Both the position numbers and the translations under genes were made by a program. A stretch of DNA of 26,962 nucleotides from Acidimicrobiaceae bacterium RAAP-2 (lineage in GTDB: Bacteria; Actinomycetota; Acidimicrobiia; Acidimicrobiales; RAAP-2). The stretch covers positions 1-26,962 of the forward strand of contig LMAD01000027.1 in NCBI GenBank assembly GCA_001443545.1, written 5' to 3'. The first letter of the stretch is position 1; each line of letters opens with the position of its first letter. Shown in pieces: positions 23,577 through 26,962 of the stretch. Below the pieces are notes generated by a model. The model made no database searches and was not told the origin of the DNA. It saw only the letters and a program-made list of their open reading frames with translations.

Positions 23577-24352
23577 CCATCGACGAGCCTGTCCGCTCCT
23601 CCACTTTTGATGTTGGAGATTGTCCTCGCGCAAATGGCTTGACTGGTCAACTGGTTAGTCATGTGGTCGAGTTGAAGTCACGGGTCAGGCATGCATGTGC
23701 GGGGCACGATCCGACAGATCTGAATTCAACCCGCCCGCCGGATCAGTGAAGGTGCGCAATCGAATTTCGTGGGACAAGTTCGGACGTGGGGGAGAGACGT
23801 CAACGGTGCACTCGTGCACGACGTCCTTGATTGACCACTTCTTTGAGCGGTTCGCAGGCGCCACTTCGACTTTCGCGCCCCGGATCGGGGCCGAAAATAG
23901 GCCGAACGGCGTATTGCTCTGCTCCATGTCTTCGCTGAGAATCGGATTTTTAGAGGACGAGTCACTAGGGGCCGGGGGAGCAGTGGTCGAGCGCAGAGCG
24001 ATACCACGCGCAACGTCGCGATTGTCCCGAGGGCCGGTCGTCACCGACGGGGCTGTCACGTTCGATGCTCTGGTGACTTCGTCCCGATCGGCGATGGACC
24101 CGGACGACGCCAAGTTCTTCACTTATCATCTCCATGAACCCAAAACACCCTTCGATGGTGAACCTCCGCGCCTCACCTGGGAGGTCACGCCCGATGTGCG
24201 GCGTGGGACGGCCAAACCTTTCGCAGTGGCGGGGTCGGTCGTCATGACGGGACACGAGCTACACGATCACGACAGTCGCGACAACGTCGATGACGTCATC
24301 CATTTCACGAGTGTCCAGTGGATTGTTCCCGACGTCTGAGAATGGAGAAATT
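23577..24352. other. Long degenerate intergenic region after vapC
   Basis: No credible intact gene is seen in these 776 bases. A 214-codon open frame (23695-24339) crosses the luxR fragment out of register and has no recognisable domain, so it is not called. The stretch holds the luxR repeat copy 2 and, near 23641-23660, an ACTGGT-CA-ACTGGT repeat framed by GACT/AGTC that could be an old operator. The last bases contain the GGAG ribosome-binding site of the next gene. Confidence 0.5.
23814..23876 (+). repeat. luxR 3'-end direct repeat, copy 2 (gene fragment)
   Basis: In the luxR frame it reads Val-His-Asp-Val-Leu-Asp then TGA. Most differences from copy 1 within the coding part are synonymous third-position changes; the exception is CGA to TGA. 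Weak similarity may extend about 50 bases upstream with a 1-base shift. Similarity continues about 30 bases past the stop of luxR. Confidence 0.75.
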
Positions 24353-26962
24353 ATGTCGTCCGCAATTTCATGTCGTCGATCAGCTCGACGCATGGTGACG
24401 TGGTCATGGCCGAGAGTTGGAGAGGCACGACGGACTCGGCCCACCTCGAAAGCTGTTCACGGCCCGTTTAGGATTCTCCTCGCGATGCTGATGATCTCGC
24501 CGGTACTGCTCATGGTGGATGCAACCCCGGCCGGCGCCTCGACCACGTCGATGTCGCTGACCGTCGATACTGCAGCCACCGGATGCGCGGGTACGACCGT
24601 AATACTCCCGATAAGCGGCAAAGTGAGCGCCACCGTGAATTGGGGCGACGGAAAGCAGAACCTCGTGACCCAGGCGTTCCCCACACATTCCTATTCGGTG
24701 TCTGGAACCTACACCGTCAGCATTGACGGTTCGGTGAGTACTTTCGGTGCGGGTAGTGAAATCTGTCAGCTGACCGGCGTCACGGATTGGGGCAGCACCG
24801 GTGTCGCGGGCGAGGTGGGCTTGACGGGACTCACCAGTCTCGCTGACGCCTTCTACGATGACACCAATTTGACGGTCGTCCCGTCAAACTTTCCCACGCA
24901 AGTGACGAGCACCTATGAGATGTTCGGTGGTGCCACGACGTTCAATCAGAACATCGGTGCTTGGAACACCACCTCGGTGACGAACATGTCGTACATGTTC
25001 GCCGGAGCATCTTCGTTCAATCAGGACATCAGCGCTTGGAACACCGTCGCGGTTACCGACATGAGTGACATGTTCGCGGGCGCCGCTGCATTCAACAACG
25101 GCGGCTTGCCGCTCGCGACCACATCGGGTGGTTGGAACACTGCAGCGGTGACGAACATGGCCAACATGTTCTACAGTGACTGGGCATTCAATCAAGACAT
25201 CAGCAGTTGGAACACCGCCGCGGTGACGAATATGTACGGAATGTTCTGGGACGCCTGGGCCTTCAACAACGCTAGCTCGCCACTGGCAACCACTTCGGGT
25301 GGCTGGAACACCGCCTCGGTGACGAGCATGTCCATGATGTTCAGCGATGACTTTGTCTTCAATCAGGACATCAGCGCTTGGAACACCGTCGCGGTTACCG
25401 ACATGAGTGATATGTTCTTCGGCGCCTACGCGTTCAACAACAATGGCTCGCCGCTTCCTACGACGTTGAATGGCTGGAACACGGCCAAGGTAACGGACAT
25501 GGCGGGCATGTTTGGTGTGGAATCTGCGTTCAATCAAGACGTCAGCAGCTGGAACACCAGCTTGGTGACGAACATGAGTGAAATGTTTAACGGCGCTACC
25601 GCGTTCAACAACGGCGGATCGCCACTCGTGACCACTTCGGGTGGCTGGAATACCAGGGCTGTGACGAATATGTTGACCATGTTCGACCAAGATGCCGTGT
25701 TCAATCAGAACATCAGCAGTTGGAACACCGCCGCGGTGACGAATATGTACGGAATGTTCTACCTGGCCCCCGCGTTCAACAACGGCGGATCGCCACTCGC
25801 AACCACCGTGGGTGGTTGGAACACCGCTGCGGTGACGAACATGAGCTACATGTTCGGCGGCGACACGGCATTCAATCAGAACATCAGCAGTTGGAACACG
25901 AGTGTGGTGACGGGCATGAGTTACATGTTCGAAGGCGCCACCGCGTTCAATAACGATGGCTCGCCACTCGCAACCACCGTGGGTGGTTGGAACACCGCGG
26001 CGGTGACGACCATGTACCAGACGTTTGACCAGGCCACGGCTTTCAATCAAGACATCAGCAGCTGGGACACCGCTGCAGTCACTGATATGGGGCTCATGTT
26101 TAGCGGGGCCTCCGCGTTCAACAACGGTGGTTCGCCACTCGCGACCACATCGGGAGGTTGGGACACCAGTGCTGTGACGAACATGTTTGGAATGTTCGCT
26201 GGCGCCTCCGCGTTCAACCAGAACCTCAGCAGTTGGAATACCTCGGCGGTGACGAACATAAGTGCAATGTTCGCTGGCGCCCACGTCTTCAATCAGGACA
26301 TCAGCAGTTGGAACACCGCCGCCGTGACCGATATGAGTGACATGTTCGACGGCGCCACCGCGTTCGACAACGGTGGTGCGCCACTCGCAACCACCGTGGG
26401 TGGTTGGAACACCGCCGCGGTGACGACCATGTACGACATGTTCGACAGTGATCTCGCCTTCAACCAGGACCTCAGCAGCTGGAACACGGCCAAGGTAACG
26501 GACATGTCATACATGTTCTACGGCTCCACGGGGTTCAACCAGTCGCTGGGCGCGTGGACGATTGGCAATGTCACCACGATGGGTTCGATGTTGTCCTCGA
26601 CGGGACTCTCAACTGCAAACTACGACGCGACACTCCTCGGTTGGGCCGGTCAGACGGTCCAGTCGGGAGTTCCCCTCGATGCCACTGGTCTTACCTACGA
26701 CGCCTCGGGAACCTCCGCGAGGAACACGCTGACCAGCGCGGACTCCTGGACGATCACCGGTGACGCGCTGGCTGGGGCGTCCTCCACCCCCACCATCTCG
26801 GGCGCCATCATCACCGGCAGCCCGGTCGTGGGCCAGACCCTGAGTGCGGTGCCCGGCACCGTCACCGGCAGTCCGACCCCCAGCCCCACCTACCAGTGGT
26901 CCAACGGGAACGGTTCCATCACCGGGGCCACCGGATCGACCTACGTGGTGAACTCCGGTGAC
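24353..26962 (+). CDS. Secreted BspA-like (DUF285) repeat surface protein, 3' end beyond the window
   Basis: The ATG follows GGAG by 5 bases, and the frame stays open for 870 codons to the window edge. A signal peptide is predicted, with a long basic n-region, hydrophobic core at about 41-54 (ILLAMLMISPVLLM) and cleavage near ATPAGA|S (~62). Next comes a PKD-like segment with VNWGDG and YSVSGTYTVSI (~90-125). From codon 204, 19 DUF285 units follow (WNTxxVTNMxxMFxGAxAFN), then a degenerate cap. The tail from about residue 800 has GSPVVGQTLSAVPGTVTGSPTP and TYQWSNGN, an Ig-like repeat common in actinobacterial surface proteins. BspA-type proteins act at the cell surface in adhesion; that role is inferred. 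No anchor is visible because the C-terminus is missing. Confidence 0.9.
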   Translation, partial: MSSAISCRRSARRMVTWSWPRVGEARRTRPTSKAVHGPFRILLAMLMISPVLLMVDATPAGASTTSMSLTVDTAATGCAGTTVILPISGKVSATVNWGDGKQNLVTQAFPTHSYSVSGTYTVSIDGSVSTFGAGSEICQLTGVTDWGSTGVAGEVGLTGLTSLADAFYDDTNLTVVPSNFPTQVTSTYEMFGGATTFNQNIGAWNTTSVTNMSYMFAGASSFNQDISAWNTVAVTDMSDMFAGAAAFNNGGLPLATTSGGWNTAAVTNMANMFYSDWAFNQDISSWNTAAVTNMYGMFWDAWAFNNASSPLATTSGGWNTASVTSMSMMFSDDFVFNQDISAWNTVAVTDMSDMFFGAYAFNNNGSPLPTTLNGWNTAKVTDMAGMFGVESAFNQDVSSWNTSLVTNMSEMFNGATAFNNGGSPLVTTSGGWNTRAVTNMLTMFDQDAVFNQNISSWNTAAVTNMYGMFYLAPAFNNGGSPLATTVGGWNTAAVTNMSYMFGGDTAFNQNISSWNTSVVTGMSYMFEGATAFNNDGSPLATTVGGWNTAAVTTMYQTFDQATAFNQDISSWDTAAVTDMGLMFSGASAFNNGGSPLATTSGGWDTSAVTNMFGMFAGASAFNQNLSSWNTSAVTNISAMFAGAHVFNQDISSWNTAAVTDMSDMFDGATAFDNGGAPLATTVGGWNTAAVTTMYDMFDSDLAFNQDLSSWNTAKVTDMSYMFYGSTGFNQSLGAWTIGNVTTMGSMLSSTGLSTANYDATLLGWAGQTVQSGVPLDATGLTYDASGTSARNTLTSADSWTITGDALAGASSTPTISGAIITGSPVVGQTLSAVPGTVTGSPTPSPTYQWSNGNGSITGATGSTYVVNSGD
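24962..26554 (+). repeat. DUF285 repeat array with alternating 25- and 32-residue units
   Basis: Nineteen tandem units begin with W(N/D)T: eleven short (75 bases, ending FNQDISS-like) and eight long (96 bases, ending FNNGGSPLATTxGG-like). They total exactly 1593 bases. The order is seven strict short-long pairs, then short-short-long-short-short. Pairs repeat every 171 bases. Near-identical DNA stretches recur at 342 and 513 bases apart (for example around 25031/25373 and 25201/25714), showing recent duplication of whole pairs. Confidence 0.93.

Noticed and set aside
23695..24339. 214-codon plus-strand open frame before the BspA-like gene
   Set aside because: It reads through the luxR fragment in the wrong register, has no ribosome-binding site or domain, and looks like chance in degenerate DNA. 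A shorter version from 23926 cannot be excluded.
24884..26284. 466-codon open frame on the minus strand with regular repeats
   Set aside because: It is the antisense of the DUF285 array; the repeated codons keep the opposite frame open. The plus-strand frame has a start, signal peptide and family motifs.

Overview
The window is GC-rich DNA with strongly GC-biased third codon positions, frequent GTG starts and short or absent leaders. This fits a high-GC actinobacterium. The archaeal-type valyl-tRNA synthetase, the SNF2/SWIM pair and a huge BspA-like surface protein followed by Ig-like repeats would suit Acidimicrobiia or a relative, but the class is only an inference. Four chromosomal housekeeping genes act as anchors: valS (minus strand), cysS, a cold-shock gene and an acyl-CoA dehydrogenase gene (ACAD). 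Everything between and after them is accessory.

Layout. 1-2.2 kb: a HigB toxin with only a 23-codon stump of HigA, then an AAA_14/DUF4143 ATPase. 2.2-8.1 kb: valS, divergent hipBA with a perfect 14-bp inverted-repeat operator, cysS. 8.4-14 kb: a four-gene, tightly spaced plus-strand operon: winged-helix regulator, AbiEii-type nucleotidyltransferase, SNF2 helicase, SWIM zinc-finger protein. 14.2-15.8 kb: cold-shock gene with promoter and strong terminator, then the ACAD gene behind an 18-bp palindrome. 15.8-21.6 kb: two small cargo blocks (YtrA-like GntR regulator, membrane protein and archaeal-type ATPase; then an AbiEi/AbiEii pair). 21.7-24.3 kb: a LuxR regulator followed by a VapBC pair whose VapB is frameshifted. 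24.35 kb to the right edge: a secreted DUF285/BspA-like repeat protein, cut by the window end.

The most unusual structure is a set of repeated gene 3' ends. The last 26 codons plus stop of the ACAD gene occur three times (15716-15796, 19194-19274, 21505-21585). The copies differ almost only synonymously, and the two orphan copies are each preceded by the same ~105-bp hairpin-rich block. They bracket the two cargo blocks exactly. The gene's own copy switches codon usage abruptly at the repeat boundary, so the gene looks chimeric. A second, unrelated case lies 1.2 kb further on: the 3' end of the luxR gene plus ~30 bp downstream is repeated on the far side of vapBC. No integrase, transposase or tRNA gene is visible. 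The simplest reading is repeated insertion of small toxin-antitoxin/defence cassettes at the 3' ends of protein-coding genes, each supplying a replacement end, with the machinery acting in trans or since lost.

Altogether there are five toxin-antitoxin-like loci (HigBA remnant, HipBA, two AbiE-like pairs, VapBC) and two predicted ATPases of families often found with them, in 24 kb. Functions come from motif recognition by eye; no database search was possible.
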